Shown here piece after piece: positions 11,481 to 12,652 of a DNA stretch of 12,652 nt. The notes under the pieces were generated by a model. The model searched no databases. It was given only the letters and a program-made list of their open reading frames with translations, and was not told where the DNA came from. Within the stretch, counting starts at the first letter, position 1; each line of letters begins with the position of its first letter. The stretch spans positions 3,789-16,440 of the forward strand of contig PMST01000610.1 of NCBI GenBank assembly GCA_003168295.1, given 5' to 3'. The stretch comes from Actinomycetota bacterium (GTDB taxonomy: Bacteria > Actinomycetota > Actinomycetes > Streptosporangiales > Streptosporangiaceae). Position numbers and translations under genes: made by a program.

Positions 11481-11536
11481 ATTGCGGTCATAAAGGTTAC
11501 GGCTGGCCATTTGGCTTGCGGGCCGGTAACCGCAAT
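11481..11536 (+). other. Interrupted inverted repeat in the intergenic region before the last gene
   Basis: The right arm GTAACCGCAAT (11526-11536) is the exact reverse complement of ATTGCGG...TTAC on the left, where a 9-nt segment (TCATAAAGG) interrupts the arm (11481-11500). Inside, GGCC occurs on both sides (11505-11508, 11521-11524). It may be a leader structure or an operator for the downstream membrane protein; nothing else stands out in 11358-11580. Confidence 0.3.
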
Positions 11537-11580
11537 GCGATGGTTGAGCGGTGCGCTCTCATACCGTCGCCGCCAGAAGG

Positions 11581-12652
11581 ATGCGTGTCGTCATCACTCT
11601 GTCGGTCGCGGCTGCCGTGACCGTCATGTCGGGCGCTATTTTGGTGCTCCTGGGCACGGTCATGCGGCTCAGGACCACGTATCCGGCTGGTGGCATGGCG
11701 CGCCTGGGGCTCGATGTGGTGGCGGCGGGTGTCGCGTTCGGCCTCGTCGTACTGGTGGTTTTCGCGTTCACTCGCGGCCGGGCGGCTTCCCGTCCGGCGG
11801 GCCGCAGGAAATCGGCATTGAATCCGACGAGTGTGTATTCGCCTGGCGGCCTGCTTGATATGCCCGGGGAAGCCCGCGGCCCCGGGCACCCAGCCCAGCC
11901 AAGCTCAGGAACCTGGCGAAGCACAGGAACCCGGGGAAGCCCGGCACCCGCACCGATGCCGGGCCCGCACACCACCCCGGGCGCCCGTGGGGCGGCGTCG
12001 CCCCCGAGGGCATCCGGTGTCGCGGGCAGCGGGTGGAGCCATGACCGGCCGTCGGCCACCCATCCCGGAGCTCAGCCACCACGACCGGTCCGTCAGCCTG
12101 GGATGAACCGCGTGGGTCCGGACCGCGTCCGGCACGCTCAAGGCGACGGCCAGCTACCGCCCGTGCCACCCCGTGACCGGATGCGATCCCACGAGTCGCC
12201 GCGGCCCGGTCAGCCTGTGCCGCCGCGACCCGGTCAGCCCGTGCCGCCGCGACCTGGTCAGGGCGTGCCGCCGCGTGAGCCGATGTCCCCGCGTGAGCCG
12301 ATGTCCCCGCGCAGCAGCGGACCGCCGCGCGAAGCCACCCACCCTCGTGGCCCGGCCCCGCCTCGTGGTCCGGGCCGGCCGCGCGAGGCGCCGTGGCCAG
12401 GCCAGTCCATGCCTCCTCGTGACGGCATGCCGCTCCGTGAGGGCGTGCCACCTGGTGGCCCCATGCGCCCGGGCGGCCCCATGCCGCCCCGGGAACCGGT
12501 CAACCCCCTCCATCCAGGGCCGTCCCCCCGCGGAGCGGGGAGCGGGGCCGGGCGCCATTCTGCCGGTCCCGGTCATGCCGCGCCGGGCGGACCGTCCCGT
12601 CAGGGACCCCCAGGACCTTCCAGGGCGCCGGGACCTTCCGCGGCGTCAGGAC
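11581..12652 (+). CDS. Two-TM protein with long Pro/Gly/Arg-rich repetitive tail (partial, runs off window)
   Basis: The frame is open from 11581 to the window edge (357 codons, no stop), so the C-terminus is missing. It begins MRVVITLSVAAAVTVMSGAI, with transmembrane helices at about residues 4-27 and 43-64 separated by a short RLRTTYPAGGMARLG loop. A basic juxtamembrane stretch (TRGRAASRPAGRRK) and then about 280 residues of Pro/Gly/Arg/Ser low complexity follow, including tandem RPGQPVPP and REPMSP units. A cytoplasmic disordered tail anchored to the membrane is likely. I do not recognise the family. The start is uncertain: the ATG has AGAAGG directly against it (too close), and an in-frame GTG at 11551 is the alternative; an in-frame TGA at 11545 closes the frame upstream. 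Confidence 0.72.
   Translation, partial: MRVVITLSVAAAVTVMSGAILVLLGTVMRLRTTYPAGGMARLGLDVVAAGVAFGLVVLVVFAFTRGRAASRPAGRRKSALNPTSVYSPGGLLDMPGEARGPGHPAQPSSGTWRSTGTRGSPAPAPMPGPHTTPGARGAASPPRASGVAGSGWSHDRPSATHPGAQPPRPVRQPGMNRVGPDRVRHAQGDGQLPPVPPRDRMRSHESPRPGQPVPPRPGQPVPPRPGQGVPPREPMSPREPMSPRSSGPPREATHPRGPAPPRGPGRPREAPWPGQSMPPRDGMPLREGVPPGGPMRPGGPMPPREPVNPLHPGPSPRGAGSGAGRHSAGPGHAAPGGPSRQGPPGPSRAPGPSAASG
12188..12310 (+). repeat. In-frame tandem repeats in the Pro-rich tail
   Basis: Roughly three 24-nt units of the type CCGCCGCGACCCGGTCAGCC-CGTG (12188-12261) encode repeated PPRPGQPV, followed by two copies of an 18-nt unit CCGCGTGAGCCGATGTCC (about 12271-12309) encoding PREPMS. Unit lengths are multiples of three, so copy-number change keeps the frame. 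Confidence 0.7.

Noticed and set aside
11463..11858. Plus-strand 131-codon frame starting at 11463
   Set aside because: Composition (His/Gly/Arg/Cys-rich) is that of a shadow. The overlapping frame from 11581 has two good transmembrane helices and stays open for over 1 kb, so I took that one.
12520..12560. Third copy of the GC-hairpin element in the Pro-rich gene (CCCCCCGCGGAGCGGGGAG)
   Set aside because: It lacks the shared ACGA-loop core and the matching flanks; C/G runs are expected in Pro/Gly codons.
12154..12576. Minus-strand frame with RRHGLTRGHRLTR repeats
   Set aside because: The repeats mirror the tandem repeats of the plus-strand Pro-rich gene; no start signal.

Overview
The window looks like chromosome from a high-GC actinomycete. 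Base composition is very GC-rich and wobble positions are mostly G/C. Several genes appear to be transcribed from a bare TANNNT -10 box lying 6-7 nt before the start codon (leaderless). The family content is also actinobacterial: DUF3093, DUF4235, DUF3710, a TrkA pair, a TRAM-domain RNA methyltransferase and an F420-type LLM oxidoreductase. I place it near Streptomyces/Streptosporangiales-type actinobacteria and would not go below class with confidence.

Left part (about 1-6824): a housekeeping neighbourhood whose gene set resembles the conserved actinobacterial dut region (compare M. tuberculosis Rv2689c-Rv2698). On the minus strand are DUF3093 then DUF4235. Divergent from them is an AI-2E/PerM-family membrane protein, followed on the same strand by dut (dUTPase, TTG start) and a DUF3710 protein. 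Facing these is a minus-strand pair of TrkA potassium-channel regulatory subunits with a 1-nt stop/start overlap. Next is a plus-strand RlmD/TrmA-like m5U RNA methyltransferase. Genes usually found in this block (OB-fold protein, DUF3159, APC permease) are absent. A very GC-rich multi-hairpin repeat occurs twice in opposite orientations: once between dut and DUF3710, and once in frame inside the methyltransferase, where it adds about 33 Gly/Pro-rich residues.

Middle part (about 6812-8700): a decayed IS607-family element on the minus strand. It holds a serine-recombinase tnpA whose start codon appears lost, a frameshifted small zinc-ribbon ORF overlapping both neighbours, and a tnpB with a large internal deletion (RuvC-I missing) plus a frameshift. 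Its tnpB stop lies 1 nt from the methyltransferase stop, inside a shared near-palindrome.

Right part (about 8815-12652): a short GntR-type repressor reads leftward from a promoter carrying a perfect 22-bp palindrome. Divergently there is a small unrecognised protein and a luciferase-like F420-dependent oxidoreductase, probably one transcription unit. Tail-to-tail with them is an isocitrate lyase/PEP mutase-family protein. The window ends in an open, unfinished gene for a two-TM protein with a very long Pro/Gly/Arg-rich, internally repeated tail.

Most interesting points: the repeat element domesticated inside the methyltransferase, the IS607 element with an extra zinc-ribbon gene, and the GntR operator with its divergent unit of unknown role.
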